A stretch of DNA of 64,000 nt from Halorussus salilacus (GTDB lineage Archaea; Halobacteriota; Halobacteria; Halobacteriales; Haladaptataceae), in assembly GCF_024138125.1 (NCBI RefSeq), contig NZ_CP099993.1:1984001-2048000 (forward strand), written 5' to 3'. The notes under the pieces are model-generated. The model had not been told where the DNA came from, made no database searches, and was given only the letters and a program-made list of their open reading frames with translations. Within the stretch, counting starts at the first letter, position 1; every line of letters begins with the position of its first letter. Positions 16,597 through 25,625 of the stretch are shown in pieces. Both the position numbers and the translations under genes were made by a program.

Positions 16597-17577
16597 TCAG
16601 TCGAGGACGACCACGTACCTGTCGAGCGACCGGTGGACTCGGCGCTCGAACTCGGCCTCGACCGCCCAGCCGACCGCGCTGGCCTCCCTCGCCCACGAGC
16701 GGTCGCCGACCACGACGCAGCGGTCGGCGACCCTCCGGGCCTCCGCGAGCGCGCCCGAGACGAGGTCGTCCAGTTCGAGGTTGGCTATCTTCGACTGGCG
16801 GCCGTAGGGCGCGTCGAACACCACGGCGTCCACGGAGTCCTCGGGGAACGGGAGGTGGGTCGCGTCGCCCTGCAGGGTCGCCCACTCGCCGGTCGCGCGG
16901 TCGTCGTCGTCGAGGTATTCGGCGAGGTTCTCGGCCGCGCCGCGGGCCATCTTGCGCTGGGCGTCGGCCCCGTAGACGGTCGCGCCCACGAGTCCGGCCT
17001 CGATGAGGACGCCGCCGGTCCCGCACATCGGGTCGAGCAGGGTCGCGCCCGGTCGCGCGCCCGCGAGGTTGACCAGCGCCCGAGCGAGCAGGGGGTCCAT
17101 CCCGCCGGGCTGGAAGAAGGGTCTGTCGGTGGGCTTGCGGCTGCCGTAGTCGCGGACGCTCTCGGCTTCGAGCCACCCCAGCGCGCAGGTGTCGTTCGAA
17201 AAAATCGCCCGGAGTTCGTGGTCGGGGTCGTCTAAGTCCACCGGAAAGCCCCTGTCCACGAGGACCTGTCCCAGCGCGCGTTCCGCGCGCTGGGTGTCGG
17301 TTCCGGCGGTGTCGCGCACGGTTCGGGCCCGAACTGCCACCGTCCCCTCGCGGTCGAGGTCGGCGGCGTCGAGCAGGACGCGCGCGCTCTCGACGCTGGC
17401 GTCGGTCCGGCCGACCAGTTCGCTCGCGCGACGGGTGTAGGCGAGGTTCCGAACGCGGTCGGTGATGGCCCCGGCGGTGGCGAGACCGGGCGCGACCACC
17501 TCGACGCCGGTCGCGGCGCTCGCGGCCTCCGCGGCGGCGAACCGGTCGTCCTCGCCCCCGAGTTCCAGCGCGTACAC
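16597..17577 (-). CDS. tRNA (guanine-10-N2)-methyltransferase, Trm-G10/Trm11 type
   Basis: 326 residues. The N-terminal half is THUMP-like. The SAM-binding motif I LLDPMCGTGGVLIEA is at 180-194, and catalytic motif IV reads DAPYGRQS at 255-262, where (D/N)PPYG is the norm. This is the TIGR01177 group that methylates N2 of G10 in archaeal tRNA, often to the dimethyl form. The FQPGGMDPLLARALVNLAG block just before motif I is also typical. It is divergent from tbp across a 176-bp region that holds a perfect palindrome. Confidence 0.9.
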   Translation of the reverse strand: MYALELGGEDDRFAAAEAASAATGVEVVAPGLATAGAITDRVRNLAYTRRASELVGRTDASVESARVLLDAADLDREGTVAVRARTVRDTAGTDTQRAERALGQVLVDRGFPVDLDDPDHELRAIFSNDTCALGWLEAESVRDYGSRKPTDRPFFQPGGMDPLLARALVNLAGARPGATLLDPMCGTGGVLIEAGLVGATVYGADAQRKMARGAAENLAEYLDDDDRATGEWATLQGDATHLPFPEDSVDAVVFDAPYGRQSKIANLELDDLVSGALAEARRVADRCVVVGDRSWAREASAVGWAVEAEFERRVHRSLDRYVVVLD

Positions 17578-17645
17578 GAGTCACCGGACTCCCCCCTCCG
17601 TCTTGGGGGTTTCGTCTCGGCGAGGTGGACTCGTCGGTCGCCGTC

Positions 17646-17675
17646 CCCGGAGACCGCCCGCGGGCGGTCTCCGGG
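17646..17675. repeat. 30-bp perfect palindrome in the divergent tbp region
   Basis: A gapless inverted repeat with 15-bp arms, left arm CCCGGAGACCGCCCG. It lies between the methyltransferase start (17577) and the tbp TATA box (17720). It could be a protein site or a cruciform; sequence alone does not decide. Confidence 0.8.
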
Positions 17676-17719
17676 ATACATAAAACCCGACGGCGACGTG
17701 TCAGGGGAGAGTACCAACC

Positions 17720-17736
17720 TTTATAAACCTTAAATA
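17720..17736 (+). promoter_or_regulatory. tbp promoter with two overlapping TATA-like boxes
   Basis: TTTATAAA (17720-17727) lies about 30 nt before the tbp ATG, and a second AT box TTAAATA sits at 17730-17736. The first has the right spacing for a near-leaderless transcript. A strong, possibly double TATA upstream of the gene for TBP itself allows autoregulation, which is inferred. Confidence 0.6.
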
Positions 17737-17753
17737 CGACATTTAAGTCGCAC

Positions 17754-18314
17754 ATGACTGACCCAAAGGAGACCATCAACATTGAAAACGTGGTCGCCTC
17801 CACCGGTATCGGCCAGGAACTCGACCTCCAGAGCGTGGCGATGGACCTCGAAGGGGCCGACTACGACCCCGAGCAGTTCCCGGGACTCGTCTACCGGACC
17901 CAGAATCCCAAGTCGGCGGCGCTCATCTTCCGGTCGGGCAAGATCGTCTGTACGGGCGCCAAGAGCACGGCCGACGTGCACGAGAGCCTCGAAATCGTCT
18001 TCGACAAGCTCCGCGAGCTCCAGATCGACGTGAACGAGGACCCCGAGATCGTCGTCCAGAACATCGTGACCTCGGCCGACCTCGGGCGTAACCTCAACCT
18101 CAACGCCATCGCCATCGGTCTCGGTCTGGAGAACATCGAGTACGAGCCCGAGCAGTTCCCGGGCCTCGTCTACCGCCTCGACGAACCCGAGGTCGTCGCG
18201 TTGCTGTTCGGGTCGGGCAAGCTGGTCATCACCGGCGGCAAGAAGCCCGAGGACGCAGAGCAGGCGGTCGACAAGATCGTCTCGCGGCTCGAAGAGCTGG
18301 GCCTGCTGGAGTAG
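17754..18314 (+). CDS. tbp: TATA-binding protein
   Basis: 186 residues; the saddle-shaped general transcription factor that binds TATA boxes and recruits TFB and RNA polymerase. Two imperfect direct repeats are clear: INIENVVASTGIGQELDLQS and VVQNIVTSADLGRNLNLNA, each followed by EQFPGLVYR and a FxSGKxVxTGxK strand. The length is standard for archaea and the protein is acidic on its surface. Haloarchaea usually have several TBPs; this full-length canonical one is likely a housekeeping form. It is monocistronic by context. Confidence 0.97.
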   Translation: MTDPKETINIENVVASTGIGQELDLQSVAMDLEGADYDPEQFPGLVYRTQNPKSAALIFRSGKIVCTGAKSTADVHESLEIVFDKLRELQIDVNEDPEIVVQNIVTSADLGRNLNLNAIAIGLGLENIEYEPEQFPGLVYRLDEPEVVALLFGSGKLVITGGKKPEDAEQAVDKIVSRLEELGLLE

Positions 18315-18485
18315 CAGTTCGGTTCAGCCACGACTCGTTTTCGACGATTCCCGAGGACCTTCGATGGCGGTGGCTTTCGCGGCCCCCCGTCGTCTACGCA
18401 CGAATCCACACAAGATTTAGATTATTAATTTATTTCTAGATTAGTAAGATAACTATATGTATTCGGTGTATGTAGGATAGTCTGC
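18315..18485 (+). promoter_or_regulatory. AT-rich upstream region of the Cys-rich precursor
   Basis: From about 18405 the sequence turns sharply AT-rich (for example TTATTAATTTATTT near 18423-18436) and holds TATA-like runs. No Shine-Dalgarno is evident before the ATG at 18486. A comparable AT-rich block precedes the halocin-like gene at 39949. Confidence 0.4.
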
Positions 18486-19193
18486 ATGTCCGAAGACAAC
18501 GATATCAATCGACGTTCGGTCCTTCGCGGGTTCGGCGCGGCGGCGATGTCCGTCAGCTTCATCGGCACGGCGACCGCCGAATCGGCCGACTCCGCGGCGA
18601 CCACCCGGACCGACCCGTTCCGCGAGTTCGCCAGCGACGTCTCGACCGAGGTCGACGAGGGGACCCGTGCCGAACTCGTCGGCCGGTACGACGACCCCGA
18701 ATCGGTGCGCGAGGAGTTCGCGGCCGCGGCTCCCGTCCTCGACGAACTCGCGGCGCGAGGCCACCTCGAATCCGCCTCGCTGTCGGCGTTCGCTCTCGAC
18801 GAGGTCGAGACCGACGTGGCGCTCGAACCGTCCGACGCCGCCACCGGCGCGGGCGTCACCGCGGTCGGTCACACCGAGGGCGCGACCGCCCACCTGACCG
18901 CGACGACCGAGTTGGCCGACCACCGGGTCGCACTCTACCGGAATCCCGAACTCGACAACACTCACGCGTTCGTCGAGACCGACGACGGCCAACTCGTCGT
19001 CCACGACATGGGCGACGACGAGGTCACCACCACCAGCGGCGACTGCGCGTGGGAAGCCGTCAACTGCACCAACGATATCTGTCAGACCGGCGACCCGGCG
19101 TCCTGTACCGAGGAGCAACACTACTGCTGTTACGGCCCGAACTACGAGCGCGAGTGCTCGGACGTTCGGTGGGTGTGCGGGTGCACCTGCTAG
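18486..19193 (+). CDS. Tat-exported precursor of a Cys-rich peptide (halocin-like architecture)
   Basis: 235 residues. Residues 1-33 form a twin-arginine signal (NRRSVLRGFGAAAMSVSF...ATAES). Residues about 40-180 are an acidic, cysteine-free region. The last 50 residues carry ten cysteines, including a CC pair, ending in CGCTC. This three-part layout, Tat signal then acidic propart then compact Cys-rich C-terminus, is that of the halocin C8 precursor, whose propart serves as immunity protein. The cysteine spacing here is not that of C8, so it would be a different peptide. It is preceded by AT-rich DNA. Antimicrobial function is inferred; a secreted structural or signalling peptide is the alternative. 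Confidence 0.7.
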   Translation: MSEDNDINRRSVLRGFGAAAMSVSFIGTATAESADSAATTRTDPFREFASDVSTEVDEGTRAELVGRYDDPESVREEFAAAAPVLDELAARGHLESASLSAFALDEVETDVALEPSDAATGAGVTAVGHTEGATAHLTATTELADHRVALYRNPELDNTHAFVETDDGQLVVHDMGDDEVTTTSGDCAWEAVNCTNDICQTGDPASCTEEQHYCCYGPNYERECSDVRWVCGCTC

Positions 19194-19341
19194 GGTCGTT
19201 GCAGTTCGACCGAACCGCCATTTTTCGCGGTGGGACACCCGTTCGGAGCAGGCGCTCTCGTCGCTCGCGGCTCCCGGGTCTCCCAACCTCGGCTTGGGGT
19301 GAATCGGCAGGCACAAGCGCCCCCCGTCCCAACCCCCCGAC

Positions 19342-19686
19342 ATGGCGGCTCCCGTCGTTGCACTGATCGGCACGTTCCTGATAGCGGTCCTGTTCTACGC
19401 CGTGACCGCGCACATCGCAGCCCGGTACGTCCTCGGTAGCGTCCCTATCGGCCGGGCGCTCGCGGTGGGCGTCGTCCCGGCGGTCGTCTCGTTCGCGTTG
19501 CAGGCGTATCACCCGATATACGTCATCCCCCTCGCCGCCGGTGCCGACTTCTTCGCCATCCGGGCGGTCTACCGCCTCCGGTACCGGACCACGGGGCTGG
19601 TCGCGCTGGCCCACTACACCGTGAGCGCGATTCTGGGCATCACGATATACAACCTCGTCGCGTTGCTTTCGACCGCGCCGACGTGA
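19342..19686 (+). CDS. Four-helix membrane protein of unknown function
   Basis: 114 residues with about four transmembrane segments (roughly 4-26, 34-54, 55-75 and 85-109) and few charges. It begins MAAPVVALIGTFLIAVL. I recognise similar short haloarchaeal membrane proteins but cannot assign a function. It sits alone between the Cys-rich precursor and a VapBC pair. The GACATGG context and spacing allow either leaderless or weakly led translation. Confidence 0.65.
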   Translation: MAAPVVALIGTFLIAVLFYAVTAHIAARYVLGSVPIGRALAVGVVPAVVSFALQAYHPIYVIPLAAGADFFAIRAVYRLRYRTTGLVALAHYTVSAILGITIYNLVALLSTAPT

Positions 19687-19798
19687 ACGTTGCTGTTGTA
19701 CGAGGGACGCCACCCGTACGCTGGTGGGTCCGATGCGCTCTACTACGAGGGCTCAGGAGGCCTGACGGTGAACGTCGTCGGTCCGAAGTGACGTTCGA

Positions 19799-20233
19799 CT
19801 ACGACGGTCGAAACGGGTTCACTGGGGCGCTCAATCGCGTGATTCCCTCGAATCGGTCGAAATCGTCGTCGAAGCTGTAGATGTACTCGATACTTGTCCG
19901 GCGCATGTGCGCCACTGTCATCGCGTCCGAGAGTTCGACTCCCACGGACTGGCGAAAGAGTTCGCGGCCACGAACGAAGTCGCTCTGGGCGAGATAGCGG
20001 ACTCGAAACCCGGCACTCCGTTCGAGAAACTCCAGCGTAGCAACCGCCGGGTCGTGACCCACGCGCTTCTGAATCGGGCTTAAAATCTCCGACAGCGTGG
20101 CGTTGGTTACCCGTCCCCGCGGAAGTTCGCCGTCGTCCATCGACCGAACGATTCGGGTAGCCGAGTCGTGCCACTGGTCTCTCGGCATCCGAAATCCGTA
20201 CACGACGTTCGCGTCGATGAGGACCTCGCCCAT
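19799..20233 (-). CDS. vapC: PIN-domain ribonuclease toxin (VapC type)
   Basis: 144 residues. PIN acidic residues can be placed at LIDANVVYG (Asp near 7), LSEIL (Glu near 49), LSDAMTVAH (Asp near 98) and FDDDFD (Asp near 117-120). VapC toxins are Mg-dependent RNases that usually cut tRNA or rRNA. ATG 20233 overlaps the antitoxin TGA by one base (TGATG), so the two are translationally coupled; a TTG one codon upstream is an alternative start. The order antitoxin then toxin is standard. Confidence 0.85.
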   Translation of the reverse strand: MGEVLIDANVVYGFRMPRDQWHDSATRIVRSMDDGELPRGRVTNATLSEILSPIQKRVGHDPAVATLEFLERSAGFRVRYLAQSDFVRGRELFRQSVGVELSDAMTVAHMRRTSIEYIYSFDDDFDRFEGITRLSAPVNPFRPS

Positions 20234-20490
20234 CAATCGACCTCGTAGGCGAGTTCTTCGGTGTCTACGACGGCATCGGTCTCCTCCTCGATGTCGATAG
20301 GGTCGAGTTCTTCGGCGACACCGTACCGTTCACGAACGATTTCGCCGAGGAGTCGGCCATCGTTCGTGACGGTCCACCGGAGTCGATTCCCGGGTTCGAG
20401 GTCGAGACGCTCCCGGAACTTCGCCGGTACGGTGACCGCGTAGCGCTCGTCCAGTATCGTTTCGGCGTCGTTCGAATCTCCCACGGTCAT
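20233..20490 (-). CDS. vapB: AbrB/SpoVT-type antitoxin (VapB)
   Basis: 85 residues. The swapped-hairpin AbrB pattern is clear: TILDERYAVTVPAKFRERLDL then EPGNRLRWTVTNDGRLLGEIV. The C-terminal 30 residues are very acidic (DPIDIEEETDAVVDTEELA) and would clamp the PIN toxin. It probably binds its own promoter as a dimer. It overlaps vapC by one base. Confidence 0.85.
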   Translation of the reverse strand: MTVGDSNDAETILDERYAVTVPAKFRERLDLEPGNRLRWTVTNDGRLLGEIVRERYGVAEELDPIDIEEETDAVVDTEELAYEVD

Positions 20491-20567
20491 GTGTCAGATT
20501 TGCTCGCTATCACTTAAATAATTACGCGGCAACGTCGAGACGCCCTCGGAATCGCAAAACAGTCGGA

Positions 20568-21431
20568 CTACTCCACCAGTCGCTCGATCTCGGTCACCAG
20601 AATCCCGCTCGCACCGACCGCCTTGAGGTCGTTGATGGTCTCGAACACGTCGCGCTCGTCGACGACGGCGTGGACGGCTACCATCCCGTCTTTCTCGCCG
20701 CCCTCGCCCTCGACGTTCATCACGGTCGGGCCGCCGAGCCCCGGAATCACGTCCCGGACCTCGTCGAGGCGGTCCTCGGGCGCGTTCATCATCAGGTAGC
20801 GCTTGCCGTCGGCCGAGAGGACCGACCGGAGCGCCATCACGACCTGCTCGACCTTCTCGTTCTCGACAACGTCGTCGCGGGCGAACAGGTAGACCGAGCT
20901 TTCGAGCACCTCGTCGATGATGGCGAGTCGATTGACCTTCAGCGTCGTCCCGGTGGAGGTGATGTCGATGATGGCGTCGGCCATCTCGACGTGGGGCGTC
21001 AGCTCGGTCGCGCCGCTGACCTCCACGATGTCGGGCTCGACGCCCCGTTGCTCGAAGTACCGCCGTGCGACGTTGGGGAACTCGGTGGCGACGGTCCTGC
21101 CCGCCACGTCCTCGACCGCCGTGATGTCGCCGTCCTCGGGCGCGGCGAGCACCAGTCGACACCGGCCGAACCCGAGGTCGAGCAGCTCCTCGACGTTACC
21201 GGGGTCGGCCTCCCGGACCTGATCGAGGCCCGTGATGCCGACGTCGGCCGCGCCGTCGCTGACGTACTCGGGGATGTCGGCGGCGCGCGCGAACAGCAGA
21301 GTGACCTCGGGGTCCACCGTGTCGGCGTACAGCTTTCGGTCGGCACCGTCGACGGCGTGCAGGCCCGCGCTTTCGAGCAGTTCCATCGCCGGGTCGTGGA
21401 GTCGGCCCTTGTTCGGGACGGCGATTCTCAT
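20568..21431 (-). CDS. hisG: ATP phosphoribosyltransferase (long form)
   Basis: 287 residues; first enzyme of histidine biosynthesis, joining ATP and PRPP. It begins [19 protein letters not shown], with [10 protein letters not shown] near 62 and the PRPP-loop region [12 protein letters not shown] near 163-174. The C-terminal 75 residues form the ACT-like regulatory domain of the long, His-feedback-inhibited form ([29 protein letters not shown]). It stands alone, as is usual in haloarchaea where his genes are scattered. Divergent from the amidohydrolase across a palindrome-bearing gap. Confidence 0.95.
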   Translation of the reverse strand: MRIAVPNKGRLHDPAMELLESAGLHAVDGADRKLYADTVDPEVTLLFARAADIPEYVSDGAADVGITGLDQVREADPGNVEELLDLGFGRCRLVLAAPEDGDITAVEDVAGRTVATEFPNVARRYFEQRGVEPDIVEVSGATELTPHVEMADAIIDITSTGTTLKVNRLAIIDEVLESSVYLFARDDVVENEKVEQVVMALRSVLSADGKRYLMMNAPEDRLDEVRDVIPGLGGPTVMNVEGEGGEKDGMVAVHAVVDERDVFETINDLKAVGASGILVTEIERLVE

Positions 21432-21801
21432 GGAGTTGCCTTCTCGTTCCCGGCGGAATTACCTTTCGTCCCGCCGCGATACCCGGTTTCGCCTTCCGAC
21501 CGAGGGTTCAAGTACGAGAACGGACCCAACCCCGCCCGTGACCTGATTCAGGCCGGAGCGTGCCAGCGGTCGCGCGGCGCGCAACGTTCCGGACGACGCC
21601 TCGCGCGCCGCCAGTCAGCCACCCGAACCCCGCGTGTTCCGAGTCCAGCGACCGTCTCGAACGCGCGTTCGATTCCGGCGACCGTCTCGGGCCGGTCGGC
21701 GGCGCGCCGCCGACCGGCCCGGACCCAGATTCGGCCCCGAGGCGTTCCCCTCACGCAGGAGAGTCGGAGCTTTGAGGCACCCCGGGGGCGAACGTCCGGC
21801 C
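21432..21801. other. Gene-free divergent region with direct repeat and palindrome
   Basis: 370 bp between hisG and the deaminase. GCGACCGTCTCG occurs twice, at about 21645 and 21678, in similar surroundings (GAGTCCA.. and GATTCCG..), and is followed by a 34-bp perfect palindrome. No gene is convincing here. Confidence 0.6.
21688..21721. repeat. 34-bp perfect palindrome
   Basis: Gapless 17-bp arms, left arm CGGGCCGGTCGGCGGCG. It lies 80 bp upstream of the deaminase ATG in the hisG-deaminase divergent gap. Confidence 0.85.
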
Positions 21802-23094
21802 ATGACCACGCTCCAAATCGCGGGCGGGCAGGTCCTCCGCCCCGACATGACCGTCGAGCGCGCCGACGTACTCGTGGACCGAGACGATGGCATCATCCTC
21901 GCTGTCGGCGACGACGTTCCCGAAGGCGACGACAGACTGGATGCCGAGGAGTCGCTGGTGATGCCGGGTCTCGTCAACGCCCACACCCACGCCGCGATGA
22001 CCCTGCTCCGGGGGTACGCCGACGACAAGGAACTCGACGCGTGGCTCGCCGAGGACATCTGGCCGGTCGAGGCCGCGTTCACCGCCGAGGACGTTCGCGC
22101 TGGGACCGAACTCGGCCTGCTGGAGATGATCCGGTCGGGTACGACCGGATTCGCAGACATGTACTTCCACGTCCCCGAGGTCGTCGAGGCCGTCGAGCGG
22201 GCGGGCCTGCGTGCCCGACTCGGCCACGGCGTCGTCACGGTCGGCAAGGACGAGGACGGCGCGCGCGAGGACCTCGAAACCAGCCTCGAAGTCGCCCGCG
22301 AGTTCGACGGCGCGGCCGACGGCCGGGTGAAGACCGCGTTCATGCCCCACAGCCTCACGACCGTCGGCGAGGAGTACCTCCGCGAGTACGTCTCGCAGGC
22401 CCGCGAGGAGGCAATTTCGCTCCACTACCACGCCAACGAGACCGAAGACGAGGTCGACCCCATCGTCTCCGAGCGCGGCGAGCGGCCCCTCGAATACGCC
22501 CGCGACCTCGACATGACCCGCGACTCGGACTTCGTCGCCCACGGCGTCCACGTCGACGAGACCGAAATCGACCTGCTCGCCGAGACGGGAACCGCCGTGA
22601 TTCACTGTCCGGCCTCGAACATGAAGCTCGCGAGCGGCATCGCGCCGGTCCAGCAGTTCCTCGACGCGGGCGTCACGGTCGGTCTCGGCACCGACGGCGC
22701 GGCCTCGAACAACGACCTCGACATGTTCGACGAGATGCGCGACGCCGCGATGGTCGGCAAACTCGCAGAGAGCGACGCCAGCGCGGTTCCCGCCGAGGCC
22801 GCGGTCCAGATGGCAACCGTCGGGAGCGCGTCGGCGCTCGGGTTCGCCAGCGGTCGCGTCGAGGAGGGAGCGAACGCCGACCTCGCCGTCGTCGACCTCG
22901 ACTCCGCGCACCTCACGCCCCGCCATGACCTGGTGAGCCACCTCGCGTACGCCGCTCGCGGGTCGGACGTGCGCCACACCGTCTGCGACGGGCAGGTGCT
23001 CATGCGCGACCGCGAGGTGACGACGCTGGACGCCGACGCGGTGCGCGCGAAGGCAGAGGAGCACGCGAGGGCCGCGGTCGAGCGCGCCGACTGA
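21802..23094 (+). CDS. Amidohydrolase: 5'-methylthioadenosine/S-adenosylhomocysteine deaminase type
   Basis: 430 residues. TRZ/ATZ-family metal motifs: NAHTHAAMTLLRG (His 61 and 63), the HYHANETEDEV block near 210, HGVHVDE near 250 and GLGTDGAASNNDLDMF near 295. The fold deaminates SAH or MTA (or 5'-deoxyadenosine) to the inosyl products. It lies one gene upstream of adenosylhomocysteinase on the same strand, which supports an SAH-related role in the methyl cycle. The start ATG 21802 directly follows GGCC; no strong ribosome site. Substrate choice is inferred from family and context. Confidence 0.9.
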   Translation: MTTLQIAGGQVLRPDMTVERADVLVDRDDGIILAVGDDVPEGDDRLDAEESLVMPGLVNAHTHAAMTLLRGYADDKELDAWLAEDIWPVEAAFTAEDVRAGTELGLLEMIRSGTTGFADMYFHVPEVVEAVERAGLRARLGHGVVTVGKDEDGAREDLETSLEVAREFDGAADGRVKTAFMPHSLTTVGEEYLREYVSQAREEAISLHYHANETEDEVDPIVSERGERPLEYARDLDMTRDSDFVAHGVHVDETEIDLLAETGTAVIHCPASNMKLASGIAPVQQFLDAGVTVGLGTDGAASNNDLDMFDEMRDAAMVGKLAESDASAVPAEAAVQMATVGSASALGFASGRVEEGANADLAVVDLDSAHLTPRHDLVSHLAYAARGSDVRHTVCDGQVLMRDREVTTLDADAVRAKAEEHARAAVERAD

Positions 23095-23292
23095 CGAGTC
23101 GGCGCGCTCGGGGCGCTCGGAATGGTCAGAGATACTGTAGGAAATGACGCGTTGAAGAATCGGATTAAACGATGAGCGGGGGCTTTAAACCTTCTTGGAC
23201 GATTAGCTCCCGCAGTACGTTCGGATGAACTCCGCGAACCGAAGTGGACGGCAATCGGGGTTTAACGTGGCATTTCCCCTACGAACGAGTGC

Positions 23293-24084
23293 ATGAGCTC
23301 AAAGAAACGAACCCTTACGCTCGCGATGACGGCGGCGATGGTCTTCGCAGTCGTCGCATCCGCGGGCGCAGTTGGAAGCGTTGCCGCGAACGATTCGGCC
23401 GCCAACGACTCGCTTTCGGTCGACGTCGAACAGGCAGGGAACGACGTGACCGTATCGGTCACGAGCAACGAATCGGCGGTCGACGGTGCGAACGTCACCG
23501 TCGAAACCACCGACGAAAACGCCACGTACGCGGGCGTGGGCAACTACTCGACCGACGAGAACGGAACGGTCGGACTGGCCGCCCCCGAGGAGAACGCGAC
23601 GGTCGAGGTCACCGCGACGTCCGAGAACCGGACCGCGTCGACGACCGAGACGCTGATCGCCGCCGACGAAGACGAGGAGGAAGCCGACTCCTTCGGCCAG
23701 CGAGTCTCGATGTTCGTCCAGGACATGCTGAACTCCGGTGACGACGACGGCCCCATCGGACAGGCCGTCTCGGAGTTCGTCACGTCGAACAACCCCGGTA
23801 ACGCGTCCGAGAACGCTGGCGGTCCCGACGAGACCGGAAACTCCGAGAGCGCCAAGCCTGACGACGCTGGGCCGAAGAACGCCTCCGACAACGATGACGA
23901 CCGCGGCCCGCCCGAACACACCGGACAGGACGATAGCGATGAGGACGACACCGAAGCCAGCGACGAGGAGGACGACGGGAACGACGAAGCCGACGAGGAA
24001 GACGACGAGGACGATGACGACGACCGCGGAAACGGCAAGCAGAAGGGTAACGGCGGCGACAACGGCAACGGCAACGGCCGATAA
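23293..24084 (+). CDS. Secreted, extremely acidic protein
   Basis: 263 residues. Signal peptide at about 1-32 (LAMTAAMVFAVVASAGAVGSVAA). A beta-rich region at about 38-120 has many N-x-S/T sites (ANDS, TSNES, ANVT, NATY, NYST, NGTV, NATV, NRTA), suggesting N-glycosylation. Residues about 170-263 are low-complexity Asp/Glu/Asn/Gly and end with GNGNGR, with no membrane anchor. It is inserted between two genes of SAH metabolism, with AT-richer upstream DNA (TTTAAA near 23190). Function unknown. Confidence 0.75.
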   Translation: MSSKKRTLTLAMTAAMVFAVVASAGAVGSVAANDSAANDSLSVDVEQAGNDVTVSVTSNESAVDGANVTVETTDENATYAGVGNYSTDENGTVGLAAPEENATVEVTATSENRTASTTETLIAADEDEEEADSFGQRVSMFVQDMLNSGDDDGPIGQAVSEFVTSNNPGNASENAGGPDETGNSESAKPDDAGPKNASDNDDDRGPPEHTGQDDSDEDDTEASDEEDDGNDEADEEDDEDDDDDRGNGKQKGNGGDNGNGNGR

Positions 24085-24243
24085 CTGATCTCCTTTCTCG
24101 CTGGCACTCGACGCCGCCAGCCGCCGCTCTCCGCTGGCGCGTCGGCTCGGCCTCCCGAGCGTCCTCCGCTGACCGTTCGGTTCCGGCTGACTTCCGCGCC
24201 CGCCTTCGGTAGCGTTTTGGGCGCGGTACCCGTCTTCTCGCGT

Positions 24244-25527
24244 ATGGCAGACTATCCGACCATCAGCGAGCAGGTCGACGATCTGGAGACCGCTCGCGAG
24301 GATGGTCATCGGAAGATGGACTGGGCGCGCGAACACATGCCGATTCTGACCGCGATGCAGGCCGACTTCGACGAGAACCGCCCCTTCGAGGGCGAGCGCA
24401 TCGGCATGGCGATGCACGTCGAGGCCAAGACCGCCGTGCTGGTCGAGACCCTCGCGGAGGCGGGCGCGGAGGTCGCGGTCACGGGCTGTAACCCCCTCTC
24501 GACCCACGACGACGTGAGCGCCGCGCTCGACGAGCATCCCAACATCACCTCCTACGCCAAGCGCGAGGTCGACGACGAGGAGTACTACGCCGCCATCGAG
24601 GCGGTCATCTCCCACGAGCCGACCATCACGGTCGACGACGGGATGGACCTCGTCGCGGCCATCCACGAGGACTACCCCGAACTCATCGACTCCATTGTCG
24701 GCGGGGCCGAGGAGACCACCACGGGCGTCCATCGCCTGCGGGCGATGGACGCCGACGGCGCGCTGAAGTACCCCGTGTTCGCGGTCAACGACACGCCGAT
24801 GAAGCGCCTGTTCGATAACGTCCACGGCACGGGCGAGTCTTCCCTTGCTAATATCGCGATGACCACGAACCTCTCGTGGGCGGGCAAGAACGTCGTCGTC
24901 GCGGGCTACGGCGACTGCGGCCGGGGTGTCGCCAAGAAGGCTTCGGGGCAGAACGCCAACGTCGTCGTCACCGAGGTCGAACCGCGACGCGCCCTCGAAG
25001 CCCACATGGAGGGCTACGACGTGATGCCGATGGCCGAGGCCGCCGAGATCGGCGACGTGTTCCTCACCACGACGGGCAACCGCGACGTAATCACCCGCGA
25101 GCACTTCGAGAAGATGCAAGACGGCGTCCTGCTCGCCAACGCGGGCCACTTCGACGTGGAGGTCAACCTCGACGACCTCTCGGACCTCGCCGTGAACGAG
25201 CGCGAGGCCCGCGAGGGCGTCCGGGAGTACGAGATGGAAGACGGCCGCAGGCTCAACGTCCTCGCGGAGGGTCGGCTCGTCAACCTCGCCAGCCCAATCG
25301 CGCTCGGCCACCCGGTCGAGGTGATGGACCAGAGCTTCGGCGTGCAGGCCGCCTGCGTCCGCGAACTGGTCGAGAACGGCGAGCAGTACGACGCCGGAGT
25401 CCACGAGGTGCCCGACGAACTCGACGAGGAAATCGCGGAGATAAAGCTGGACGCCGAGGGCGTCGAGTACGACGACCTGACGCCCGAGCAGGCCGAGTAC
25501 ATGGGTAGCTGGCAGCACGGGACGTAG
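24244..25527 (+). CDS. ahcY: Adenosylhomocysteinase
   Basis: 427 residues; NAD-dependent reversible hydrolysis of SAH to adenosine and homocysteine, keeping methyltransferases uninhibited. Recognised by VTGCNPLSTHDDVSAAL near 79-95, DDGMDLV near 131, AVNDTPMKRLFDNVHGTGES near 180-199, the Rossmann loop GYGDCGRGVA at 221-230 and the ending PEQAEYMGSWQHGT. Length and end match archaeal enzymes. It is followed by the duplicated structured element at 25626-25749. Confidence 0.97.
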   Translation: MADYPTISEQVDDLETAREDGHRKMDWAREHMPILTAMQADFDENRPFEGERIGMAMHVEAKTAVLVETLAEAGAEVAVTGCNPLSTHDDVSAALDEHPNITSYAKREVDDEEYYAAIEAVISHEPTITVDDGMDLVAAIHEDYPELIDSIVGGAEETTTGVHRLRAMDADGALKYPVFAVNDTPMKRLFDNVHGTGESSLANIAMTTNLSWAGKNVVVAGYGDCGRGVAKKASGQNANVVVTEVEPRRALEAHMEGYDVMPMAEAAEIGDVFLTTTGNRDVITREHFEKMQDGVLLANAGHFDVEVNLDDLSDLAVNEREAREGVREYEMEDGRRLNVLAEGRLVNLASPIALGHPVEVMDQSFGVQAACVRELVENGEQYDAGVHEVPDELDEEIAEIKLDAEGVEYDDLTPEQAEYMGSWQHGT

Positions 25528-25625
25528 ATTCGGTAGCTATTTGTTGGGATTTCGCCCTGCGATTAGTCGCAGGGTAACAATCTACACAAAGCATTTATCT
25601 TTCAGGACGCACAACCTGCACATGC

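Noticed and set aside
20670-22928. Very long open frame across hisG and the deaminase on the plus strand
   Set aside because: Arg/Gly/Pro-rich shadow translation of high-GC genes; conserved proteins occupy the other frames.
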